A stretch of DNA of 15,297 bases, taken from assembly GCA_964456185.1 (NCBI GenBank), contig CAYVZZ010000056.1:1-15297 (forward strand), in the 5' to 3' direction. Both the position numbers and the translations under genes were made by a program. The notes beneath the pieces were generated by a model. That model was not told the DNA's origin, searched no databases, and worked only from the letters and a program-made list of their open reading frames with translations. The DNA is from CAYVZZ01 sp964456185 (GTDB lineage: Bacteria; Pseudomonadota; Gammaproteobacteria; Pseudomonadales; Alcanivoracaceae). Within the stretch, counting starts at the first letter, position 1, and every line of letters starts with the position of its first letter. Shown in pieces: positions 1-6,976 of this stretch.

Positions 1-1157
1 ATTTCTTCCACATGCAGGAAGAAGCGCCGGGCATGGTGTTTTGGCATCCGCGTGGCTGGGCGATGTGGCAAAAGCTGGAAGCCTATGTACGTCGCATTTA
101 TCGCGATGGTGGCTACCAGGAAGTGAAAGCGCCGCAGATTATGGATGTTTCCCTGTGGAAGAAGTCCGGCCACTGGGACAACTACCAAGAAAACATGTTT
201 TTCACCGAAAGCGAAAAGCGCACCTATGCGGTGAAACCCATGAACTGCCCCGGGCATGTACAAATTTATAACGCGCACCTGCACAGCTATCGCGAGCTGC
301 CCATTCGTTTGGCCGAGTTTGGCGGTTGTCACCGTAATGAGCCGTCTGGTGCCTTGCATGGGTTGATGCGCGTGCGTGCCTTTACGCAAGACGATGGCCA
401 TGTGTTCTGTACCCGCGAGCAGGTGGAGTCGGAAGTAACGGCCTTCCACCGTTCGGCCATGAAGGTCTATGACGATTTCGGCTTTACCGATATTGAAGTG
501 AAAATTGCACTGCGTCCGGAAAAGCGCATTGGCGATGACGAGGTTTGGGATAAATCGGAAGACGCCCTGCGTAATGCCTTGGCCAGCGATGGCGTGGAAT
601 GGGAAGAGCTGCCCGGCGAAGGTGCTTTTTATGGCCCGAAAATCGAATATCACCTGCGTGATTCTTTAGGCCGCGATTGGCAAGTGGGCACCATGCAGGT
701 GGACTTCATGATGCCCGAGCGCCTAAGCGCCGATTACGTGGATGAAGATTCCCAACGCCAGCATCCGGTGATGTTGCACCGTGCCATTGTCGGCTCCATG
801 GAGCGTTTCATCGGTATCCTCATCGAACATCATGCCGGGCATTTGCCGCTGTGGTTGGCACCTGTGCCGGTGAAGATTGCCACCATTACCAACGCAGTAG
901 ACGATTATGCGCGTCAGCTTTGCGATGACCTGAAAGCGCGCGGCGTGGATGCCGAACTGGATTTGCGTAACGAGAAGATTGGCTACAAGGTGCGCGAGCA
1001 TTCCAAAGCCAAGGTGCCGGTGATTTTGGTGATTGGTGCCAAAGAGGCCGAGGACAATCTGGTTGCCATGCGCCGTTTGGGCAGCAAGGAAACCACGGTG
1101 TTACCGCGCGACGAAGCTTTGCAACAACTACAAGAGGAAGCCCAACGACCGCAATGA
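1..1157 (+). CDS. thrS: Threonine--tRNA ligase, 3' part (gene starts before the window)
   Basis: Class II aminoacyl-tRNA synthetase that charges tRNA-Thr with threonine in the cytoplasm. The reading frame is already open at base 3 (Phe-Phe-His before the first Met at base 12), so the N-terminal TGS and editing domains, if present, lie outside the window. What is visible is the catalytic core and anticodon-binding domain. The zinc ligands known from E. coli ThrRS are all recognisable: Cys in KPMNCPGH, His in FTQDDGH and His in VMLHRAIVGS. Motif 2 appears as CHRNEPSGALHGLMRVRAFT and motif 3 as GSMERFIGILIE. The C-terminal domain starts near WLAPVPVKI and contains DLRNEKIGYKVREH. The gene ends in a TGA that overlaps the hisI start. 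The usual thrS partners infC, rpmI and rplT do not follow. Identity is secure; whether this is the cell's only thrS is unknown. Confidence 0.97.
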   Translation, partial: FFHMQEEAPGMVFWHPRGWAMWQKLEAYVRRIYRDGGYQEVKAPQIMDVSLWKKSGHWDNYQENMFFTESEKRTYAVKPMNCPGHVQIYNAHLHSYRELPIRLAEFGGCHRNEPSGALHGLMRVRAFTQDDGHVFCTREQVESEVTAFHRSAMKVYDDFGFTDIEVKIALRPEKRIGDDEVWDKSEDALRNALASDGVEWEELPGEGAFYGPKIEYHLRDSLGRDWQVGTMQVDFMMPERLSADYVDEDSQRQHPVMLHRAIVGSMERFIGILIEHHAGHLPLWLAPVPVKIATITNAVDDYARQLCDDLKARGVDAELDLRNEKIGYKVREHSKAKVPVILVIGAKEAEDNLVAMRRLGSKETTVLPRDEALQQLQEEAQRPQ

Positions 1158-1588
1158 GCTTGAAAGCATGGGAAGGCAAAGAGAACGGCTTTTCGCTGGC
1201 GCTGGATAAAGCGCTGGACGAGCTGACGTTTAATGCCGGTGGCCTGGTGCCCGCCATTGCCCAACAGCATGATAGCGGTGAGGTGTTGATGTTGGCGTGG
1301 ATGAATCGCGCCGCCATCGAAGAAACCCTGCGCACCGGCCAGGTGTGCTACTGGTCGCGTTCACGTCAGGCCTTTTGGCGCAAGGGCGAAAGCTCGGGGC
1401 AATGGCAAAAGCTGGTGGCAATGCGTTTCGATTGTGATGGTGACAGCTTGTTGCTCAAGGTTGACCAACAGGGTGCTGCCTGTCACACCGGTCGTCGTGA
1501 TTGTTTTTACTGGCGAGTCGATGACCAACAGCTGGTCATCGATAAAACACCGCTGGTTGACCCGTCTACCCTTTATTCCCATTCCTGA
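1154..1588 (+). CDS. hisI: Phosphoribosyl-AMP cyclohydrolase
   Basis: Monofunctional HisI of 144 residues. It opens the adenine ring of phosphoribosyl-AMP, the third step of histidine synthesis. Family signatures are clear: VLMLAWMN (44-51), YWSRSRQAFWRKGESSG (66-82), the metal-binding stretch DCDGD with Asp93, Asp95 and Asp97, and the zinc cysteines Cys94, Cys110 (AACHTG) and Cys117 (DCFYW). No HisE (pyrophosphohydrolase) domain follows, so the protein is not the bifunctional HisIE of enterobacteria. The ATG overlaps the thrS stop codon (ATGA), and the nearest purine-rich ribosome site (AAGAGGAAG, 1131-1139) is rather far upstream, so translational coupling to thrS is likely. Its position between two tRNA synthetase genes, away from other his genes, is unusual. 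Confidence 0.95.
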   Translation: MSLKAWEGKENGFSLALDKALDELTFNAGGLVPAIAQQHDSGEVLMLAWMNRAAIEETLRTGQVCYWSRSRQAFWRKGESSGQWQKLVAMRFDCDGDSLLLKVDQQGAACHTGRRDCFYWRVDDQQLVIDKTPLVDPSTLYSHS

Positions 1589-1618
1589 CATCGGCAAGAC
1601 GCCGGGGAACCTGATTTT

Positions 1619-2983
1619 ATGCTGACACTACACAACACCCTGAGCGGTAAAAAAGAAGCTTTCGAGCCGCTGGATCCGAACCGCATTACGCTCTATGTGT
1701 GCGGCCCCACCGTGTACAACTATGTACACATCGGCAATGCGCGGCCGGTGGTGGTGTTCGATGTGCTGTTTCGCGTGTTGCAGCGACTTTATCCGGACGT
1801 GGTTTATGCGCGCAACATTACCGATATCGACGACAAAATTATCAAGGCCGCTGCTGAAAATAACGAATCCATCGAGACATTGAGCCGTCGTTTTGCGGCC
1901 GCTTTTGCCGAAGACATGGCGGCCCTGAAAACCTTGCCGCCCACAATCGTACCGCACGCCACCGATCACATTGGCGAAATGATCGCCATGATCGAAACCC
2001 TCATAGCCAAGGGGCATGCCTACGAGGCAGAAGGGCATGTGCTGTTTGCCGTAGAAAGCATGGATAACTACGGTGAGCTGTCAGGCCGCAAGCTGGAAGA
2101 CATGCTGGCGGGCGCCCGCGTGGATGTGGCCGATTACAAACGCCACCCGGGTGACTTTGTGCTTTGGAAACCCTCGACTGACGAGCAACCCGGTTGGGAT
2201 TCCCCCTGGGGGCGCGGCCGTCCCGGTTGGCATATTGAATGCTCCTCGATGATTCATAAACATCTGGGTGATGTCATCGATATTCACGGCGGCGGTCAGG
2301 ATTTAATTTTTCCGCACCATGAAAACGAAATTGCCCAAGGGCACTGTGCCCACGGCACCGACTATGTGCGCTATTGGTTGCATAATGGTTATATCAATAT
2401 TGATGGCGAGAAGATGTCCAAATCCTTGGGCAACTTCCGTTTGGTGCGCGATCTGCTGGAGAAATACCCGGGCGAAGTGCTGCGCTATGCGCTGTTGGCC
2501 AGCCATTACCGTTCACCGCTGAATTTCTCGGCAGAATTACTACAGCAAGCCAAGTCCAGTCTCGATGGGCTTTATCAAGCGTTGCGTGATGTGGAAGATA
2601 TAAAACCGGCAGAGATTGCCAATGACCACCCAGTGATGCAGGCGTTGCAAGATGACTTGGCGACGCCACAAGCCATTAGCGAGTTGCACGCCCTGGCCGC
2701 TAAACTCAACAAGGCCGATGCAGCGGATAAACCTGCCATCAAGGCCAAGTTGCTAGGTGCCGCTGGCGTGCTAGGTCTGCTGGATGAAGAGCCAGAAACT
2801 TGGTTTAAACAGGGCGGCGAGGGCGACCTGACTGCCGACGCTATTGAAGCGTTAATTGCCGAGCGTGCCGCCGCCAAGCAAGCAAAAGATTATGCCCGTG
2901 CCGATGCCATTCGTGACGAGCTGCAAGCACAGGGTATTGTGCTGGAAGACAAACCCGAAGGAACCCGCTGGTCGCGCGTATAG
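1619..2983 (+). CDS. cysS: Cysteine--tRNA ligase
   Basis: Class I aminoacyl-tRNA synthetase, 454 residues, full length for the family. It activates cysteine and attaches it to tRNA-Cys. Visible residues include the zinc site Cys28 (YVCGPT), Cys208 (HIECSS), His233/His234 and Glu237 (PHHENE), the HIGH-type motif HIGN at 37-40, and KMSKS at 265-269. The C-terminal helical region and tail (EDKPEGTRWSRV) are normal. A GGGGAA ribosome site (1604-1609) precedes the ATG. It lies 30 bases after hisI and 20 bases (about 14 to the first ATG) before the acyltransferase gene, so the genes are probably cotranscribed. Stretches such as HIGNARPVVVFDVLFR and MIETLIAKGHAYEAEGHVLF resemble alphaproteobacterial CysS more than E. 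coli CysS; this is a judgement from memory, not an alignment. Confidence 0.98.
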   Translation: MLTLHNTLSGKKEAFEPLDPNRITLYVCGPTVYNYVHIGNARPVVVFDVLFRVLQRLYPDVVYARNITDIDDKIIKAAAENNESIETLSRRFAAAFAEDMAALKTLPPTIVPHATDHIGEMIAMIETLIAKGHAYEAEGHVLFAVESMDNYGELSGRKLEDMLAGARVDVADYKRHPGDFVLWKPSTDEQPGWDSPWGRGRPGWHIECSSMIHKHLGDVIDIHGGGQDLIFPHHENEIAQGHCAHGTDYVRYWLHNGYINIDGEKMSKSLGNFRLVRDLLEKYPGEVLRYALLASHYRSPLNFSAELLQQAKSSLDGLYQALRDVEDIKPAEIANDHPVMQALQDDLATPQAISELHALAAKLNKADAADKPAIKAKLLGAAGVLGLLDEEPETWFKQGGEGDLTADAIEALIAERAAAKQAKDYARADAIRDELQAQGIVLEDKPEGTRWSRV

Positions 2984-2990
2984 ACCAGAC

Positions 2991-2995
2991 AGAGG
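2991..2995 (+). promoter_or_regulatory. Shine-Dalgarno site deciding the acyltransferase start
   Basis: AGAGG lies 8 bases before the ATG at 3004 but only 2 bases before the ATG at 2998. Normal spacing therefore favours the second ATG, giving an N-terminus of MSNRKYF. Confidence 0.6.
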
Positions 2996-3003
2996 CTATG
3001 CCT

Positions 3004-4980
3004 ATGAGCAATCGCAAATATTTCCGCCGCGACATCGAAGGGTTACGCGCACTGGCTGTGGTGCTGGTGGTGCTTTACCACTTTCAGGTGCCCGGTTTTG
3101 GTGGCGGATTTATTGGCGTTGATGTCTTTTTTGTCATCTCGGGTTTTGTGATTACCCAGTTGCTGAATCGCAAAATGGGTGACGGCAGCTTCCGATACCG
3201 CGATTTCTATGCCCGCCGTATCCGCCGCTTGGTGCCCGTGTTTCTGCTGGTTTCCACCGTCACCTTTATCCTGATTTCACCCTTTTACGTCACCGACGAC
3301 TACTATATCGCCGCCAAGAGCTGGATGTTTTCGCTCATTGGCATGAGCAATATTTATTACTTTTCCGAGCTGAGCCAATATTTTTCACCGGCAGCGCACA
3401 CCCTGCCGTATTTGCAGACCTGGTCGCTGGCGGTAGAAGAGCAGTTTTATTTCATCTGGCCGACGGTGCTGTTGTTGGCTGGTTATTTCTATAAGGGGCG
3501 GCATGGCGGCAGTTGGTTTATGCTGCTGCTGGCAGCCAGTTTGGGGGTGTCGGCTTATATGGCCAATGTCTACCCGACGGCCGCTTATTATCTGTTGCCC
3601 GCGCGTATTTTCGAGTTTTTGTTGGGCACGGGTGTGGCCGTGCATGGCAACAAACTGCCACCGTTGGGGCGCAAGTCGGCTGAACTGTTGGCGGTTATCG
3701 GCATCATCCTGATTGTCTCCTCGGGGACTTTGCTGAGCAGCGCCGATACCTTTCCCGGCTTTAATGCCTTCTGGCCAACCCTGGGCACGGCATTGGTGAT
3801 TTATGTCGGTATCCAGCATCCTAATACGCTGGTTGGGCGAGTCCTGAGCATTAAACCGATGGTGTTCATGGGGGCGATTTCCTATTCACTGTACCTTTGG
3901 CATTGGTCGCCAGTGGCGTTAATGCATTATCAGCTGGTGGACTTGTCCTGGTATGCCACGGTGGGTTTGCTGGCGTTGGTGGTGGCCTTGTCTGCCTTTA
4001 GCTACTACTTCGTGGAAAACCGCTACCGGTATTTGCCGTGGAGTTTCAAGAAGTCCTTTCTGATTTTGGTGTTTTTGCCCCTGCTGATTACCTGGGCGGT
4101 GGAATCCAGCATTCGCTTGGTGCCGGATTTGAGTTTTCGTTTCTTGGATGACGGGCGTCGCGAGCTGTTTCAGATTATCTCGCAGCGTAATTCATCGGAT
4201 ATCTACAGCGACTGCTTCAAGGGTGATCCGGTTAATTTCGACAAAAGCGCGGCCTGTATTGTTGGCGCACCGCCGGTTAATGGCCAGCCCAATGCGATGT
4301 TGCTGGGTGATAGCCATGCCTTGGCACAAAGTGGCTTCTTGGAACAGTTGCTGAAAGGCACCAATTTGTCGGTGCTGATGGTGACACAAGCATCCACGGC
4401 TTTTGTGGCGGGGCAATGGGTTAATGAGATCTATTTTGCCAATCCCCAAGGCGAGAAGGTGTTACGTGATAAGTCGTTAACACGCTATCTGGCCAAGCAG
4501 CCGCCAATGACCATTTTCTTGGGTGCCGAATGGGCGGGTTATATGGGCTCGAAGCATCGTCGTGGTTATTTCATTAAGACCATTGGTTGGCTACTCGCCC
4601 AAGGACATCATGTCATTATCTTGGAGGACGTGCCCTTGTTGCCGTCCGCTGCTTGGGCGCATTGTTTGCTGGTGAATCGTGATGATTGTTCGATTGATGC
4701 AGCACCCGTGTACAAGCGGTTGCATGGCTTTCAGGTGTTCAAACAGCGTGTGCAGTCGCAATATCCGCAGGTGCAGTGGATCAACCCGCGCAAGGTGATG
4801 TGTGATGCCACACGCTGTCAAACCGTGCTTAACGGCATTCCGTTATATCGCGATGAATCCCATTTGAATTACGTGGGGGCTAGTGAGATAGGGCGCGAAT
4901 TTCTGCAGCAATATGGCAATCCGTTGCTGCCGGAATATGCGGCTTCTACGAAATCGGGTGCTGTCGAAGCACCCCAGTAA
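3004..4980 (+). CDS. OafA-like membrane O-acyltransferase (AT3) with C-terminal SGNH domain
   Basis: Acyltransferase-3 family protein, 658 residues from the chosen start. The N-terminal part (about 1-365) is a multi-helix membrane domain with the family marks EGLRALAVVLVVLYHF (conserved His26), GFIGVDVFFVISGF, FYARRIRRLVPVF and TWSLAVEEQFYFIWP. The C-terminal part (about 400-640) is an SGNH-type hydrolase fold with the nucleophile motif GDSH (Ser437) and a DESH catalytic pair (Asp617, His620). Such AT3-SGNH fusions O-acetylate cell-surface sugars such as O-antigen, exopolysaccharide or peptidoglycan; the acceptor here cannot be told. An ATG at 2998 is also possible, but AGAGG at 2991-2995 is well spaced only for the ATG at 3004. 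It follows cysS by 20 bases and its TAA directly abuts the npr stop codon on the other strand. No glycan genes lie nearby. Confidence 0.92.
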   Translation: MSNRKYFRRDIEGLRALAVVLVVLYHFQVPGFGGGFIGVDVFFVISGFVITQLLNRKMGDGSFRYRDFYARRIRRLVPVFLLVSTVTFILISPFYVTDDYYIAAKSWMFSLIGMSNIYYFSELSQYFSPAAHTLPYLQTWSLAVEEQFYFIWPTVLLLAGYFYKGRHGGSWFMLLLAASLGVSAYMANVYPTAAYYLLPARIFEFLLGTGVAVHGNKLPPLGRKSAELLAVIGIILIVSSGTLLSSADTFPGFNAFWPTLGTALVIYVGIQHPNTLVGRVLSIKPMVFMGAISYSLYLWHWSPVALMHYQLVDLSWYATVGLLALVVALSAFSYYFVENRYRYLPWSFKKSFLILVFLPLLITWAVESSIRLVPDLSFRFLDDGRRELFQIISQRNSSDIYSDCFKGDPVNFDKSAACIVGAPPVNGQPNAMLLGDSHALAQSGFLEQLLKGTNLSVLMVTQASTAFVAGQWVNEIYFANPQGEKVLRDKSLTRYLAKQPPMTIFLGAEWAGYMGSKHRRGYFIKTIGWLLAQGHHVIILEDVPLLPSAAWAHCLLVNRDDCSIDAAPVYKRLHGFQVFKQRVQSQYPQVQWINPRKVMCDATRCQTVLNGIPLYRDESHLNYVGASEIGREFLQQYGNPLLPEYAASTKSGAVEAPQ

Positions 4981-5256
4981 CTAGTCCTGCGGTTCGTCAA
5001 AAAAGCGTTCAAACAAGGCTTCTAGCTCGTCTTTGGCCGGTTCGCTTTCTTCACCTTCTATGCGAAAGTTAAGTGGTGTGCCCTTCTTTGCGCCTAGCAT
5101 CAAAATACCCATGATGTTACGTGCGTCTACCCATTGAGTGCCATTCTTGCTGAGCGTCAGCGTGACATCGCGGCGTGAGGCAAGCGACACCAGCTTGGCG
5201 GCGGCGCGGGCATGCAACCCTAGCTTGTTGGGAACAACCAAGTCGAGTTCGATCAT
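4981..5256 (-). CDS. npr: HPr-family phosphocarrier protein NPr
   Basis: Small HPr-like phosphocarrier of 91 residues. It belongs to the nitrogen-related PTS, where it passes phosphate from EI-Ntr (PtsP) to EIIA-Ntr (PtsN). The active-site histidine is His15 in KLGLHARAAAKLV. The region that carries the regulatory Ser46 in Gram-positive HPr reads ARNIMGILML here, with Asn47 in place of Ser, so control by an HPr kinase is not expected. It is the last gene of the rpoN operon; its ATG overlaps the rapZ stop codon by 4 bases. Its TAG directly touches the stop codon of the convergent acyltransferase gene, leaving no room for a terminator between them. Placement beside rapZ and ptsN favours NPr over a sugar-PTS HPr. 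Confidence 0.93.
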   Translation of the reverse strand: MIELDLVVPNKLGLHARAAAKLVSLASRRDVTLTLSKNGTQWVDARNIMGILMLGAKKGTPLNFRIEGEESEPAKDELEALFERFFDEPQD

Positions 5257-6155
5257 GCCGTTTTATCCTCCGGTGGGCAGTCGCGGTGGCGCAATTGTAG
5301 ATCAGGCAGTTGCGCCTGTAATTGGGCAGCCAGTTGGTTGGCGATGTATACGGAACGATGACGCCCGCCCGTGCAACCAATGGCGATGGTGAGGTAGCTG
5401 CGGTCATTTGCTTGGTAGGCCGGCAACCAGTGGTCAATAAAGCCCAGAATATCATTGAGCATTTTTTGGCTATCGGCTTTATTGCTTAAGAAATCAACAA
5501 CGGCGTCATCGTGGCCGGTGAGTTCGCGCAGGCCTTCTTCCCAATAGGGATTGGGTAATACCCGCACATCAAACAGCAGGTCGGCGTCACGTGGGACACC
5601 ATGTTTAAAGGCAAACGACATAACCTGAACGGTTAGCTGGTTGCCACAGCTATCGACCTGACTACGAATGTGGTTGCGCAGTCGGTGGATGTCCAAGGCG
5701 CTGGTATCAATGATGATGTCGGCAGCGGCACGAATATCGGCCAGTAAATGTGCCTCATGCTTGATGGCAGCGGGTAAAGAGAGCGTGTCGTCACTGAGTG
5801 GGTGACGGCGACGGGTGGCACCAAAACGCTGCAAGAGAATGCTGTCGTTGGCATCCAAATAGAGCACCCGTAATGCTTGGCCGGTGGCTTTAATGTCGCT
5901 CAACACTTGTTGAAAGTGTTCTAATTGCGTGGAAAGGTTGCGCGCGTCTATGCCGACCGCCAAATTATGTAGCGCACCGTCTTGTTGCAGTTGGTTGATG
6001 AGGTCGGGCAAGAGGCGTAATGGCATATTGTCGACACAATAGTAGCCCAAATCTTCTAGTGCCTGGAGTGCAGTTGATTTGCCCGACCCGGAACGGCCAC
6101 TAATGATGAGGCATTGATCGAGCGGTTGCGGTGCGGATGAAGGCGGCATGGTCAT
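5253..6155 (-). CDS. rapZ: RNase adaptor protein RapZ (YvcJ family, nucleotide binding)
   Basis: P-loop protein of 300 residues. In E. coli RapZ binds the small RNA GlmZ and presents it to RNase E, which sets the level of glucosamine-6-phosphate synthase; homologues elsewhere have less defined roles. The Walker A motif is GRSGSGKST (20-28), followed by YYCVDNMP (38-45). Family marks include HGVPRDADLLFDVR, LPNPYWEEGLRELTG and the C-terminal GCTGGRHRS (260-268). The start overlaps the ptsN stop (ATGA) and the end overlaps the npr start, so the three genes are translationally coupled. A second in-frame ATG two codons later (6150) is also possible. No hprK gene separates ptsN and rapZ, unlike in betaproteobacteria and some other lineages. 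Confidence 0.97.
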   Translation of the reverse strand: MTMPPSSAPQPLDQCLIISGRSGSGKSTALQALEDLGYYCVDNMPLRLLPDLINQLQQDGALHNLAVGIDARNLSTQLEHFQQVLSDIKATGQALRVLYLDANDSILLQRFGATRRRHPLSDDTLSLPAAIKHEAHLLADIRAAADIIIDTSALDIHRLRNHIRSQVDSCGNQLTVQVMSFAFKHGVPRDADLLFDVRVLPNPYWEEGLRELTGHDDAVVDFLSNKADSQKMLNDILGFIDHWLPAYQANDRSYLTIAIGCTGGRHRSVYIANQLAAQLQAQLPDLQLRHRDCPPEDKTA

Positions 6156-6625
6156 GATACGGTTTGTTCGGCCGACTGAAAGTCGACAGCGTGCTGGTAA
6201 AGTGCTTGGGCGTCTTCGGCTTGGCGCAATGCCTGACGAAAATCGGCGTTGTTAAACAGGGCGGCCAGTTGGCTGAGTATGGCCAGGTGGCCATCTGCGT
6301 CCTCACTTGGGGTGAGTAACGCAAATATCAGGTCGACGGGGTGACCGTCGATGCTGTCGAATTCTACCGCCTGGTCGAGCTTCAGTAACAGCCCGACTGG
6401 CTGGTTGCACTGGTTTAGTCGGCAATGGGGGATGGCAACGCCCTCCCCCACGCCGGTGCTGCCCAAGCGTTCGCGCGCTTCCAGGGCAGCACAAATTGCC
6501 TGCTCATCGGCATCTGGCACAGTGCTGGCGGCTCGTGCAGCGATATATTGCAGCACGGCGGCCTTGTTGTCGGCGTTGACGCCAGTGTAGCTGTGCTCTG
6601 GTGTGAGCAAGGTGTGAAGGTTCAT
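6152..6625 (-). CDS. ptsN: PTS IIA-like nitrogen regulatory protein (EIIA-Ntr)
   Basis: EIIA-Ntr, the terminal phosphoacceptor of the nitrogen-related PTS. In other proteobacteria it regulates potassium transport, nitrogen and carbon signalling and amino-sugar metabolism by protein-protein contact rather than by sugar uptake. The phosphorylated histidine is in GVGEGVAIPH (His67 from the chosen start). LGSTGVG and DGHPVDLIFALL are further family marks. I chose the ATG at 6625 (MNLHTLLTPE, 157 residues) because it lies just after the hpf stop and gives an N-terminus like that of other PtsN proteins. No strong ribosome site precedes it. A TTG at 6655 would add ten residues, would overlap hpf, and has AAAGG at a plausible distance, so it cannot be ruled out. 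The stop overlaps the rapZ start. Confidence 0.94.
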   Translation of the reverse strand: MNLHTLLTPEHSYTGVNADNKAAVLQYIAARAASTVPDADEQAICAALEARERLGSTGVGEGVAIPHCRLNQCNQPVGLLLKLDQAVEFDSIDGHPVDLIFALLTPSEDADGHLAILSQLAALFNNADFRQALRQAEDAQALYQHAVDFQSAEQTVS

Positions 6626-6632
6626 TAAAAAA

Positions 6633-6932
6633 TCACTGTCGTTGTGTGCGGGCAATGTTTTTGCCTTTGTGTTTCAGAATTTGCCGATCGAGCTTGTGGG
6701 TCAATCGGTCAATGGCAGCGTACATGTCATCGGCTTCGGCTGAGGCGTGTACTTCGGTGCCGGTCAGCTGAATGGTGGATTCGGCTTTGTGGCTTTTGGG
6801 TTCGGGGGAGAGCACGACCTGAATGCTGTTAATACGGTCGAAATGGCGTTCCAGCTTGTTAAATTTTTCGTCAACGTAGTTGCGCAGTGGAGTGGTAATA
6901 TCCAGATGACGTCCGCTTACGTTTATTTGCAT
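6633..6932 (-). CDS. hpf: Short ribosome hibernation promoting factor
   Basis: HPF/YfiA-family protein of 99 residues, the short form. It binds the decoding region of the 30S subunit and helps form inactive 100S ribosomes in stationary phase. The N-terminus MQINVSGRHLDITTPLRNYV and the conserved FDRINSIQVVLS, followed by a basic C-terminal helix (DRLTHKLDRQILKHKGK), fit the family. There is no long C-terminal dimerisation domain. A strong AAGGAG ribosome site precedes the ATG. It sits 44 bases after rpoN in the same direction, the standard order in proteobacteria, and I see no separate promoter in that gap. Confidence 0.96.
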   Translation of the reverse strand: MQINVSGRHLDITTPLRNYVDEKFNKLERHFDRINSIQVVLSPEPKSHKAESTIQLTGTEVHASAEADDMYAAIDRLTHKLDRQILKHKGKNIARTQRQ

Positions 6933-6976
6933 GACTGACTCCTTGGTGGTTACCTATTTTGGGTTTTGTCTTACTG

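Noticed and set aside
6626..6655. TTG start of ptsN ten codons upstream
   Set aside because: It would overlap hpf by 23 bases and add residues not usual in PtsN; kept only as an alternative in the ptsN entry.
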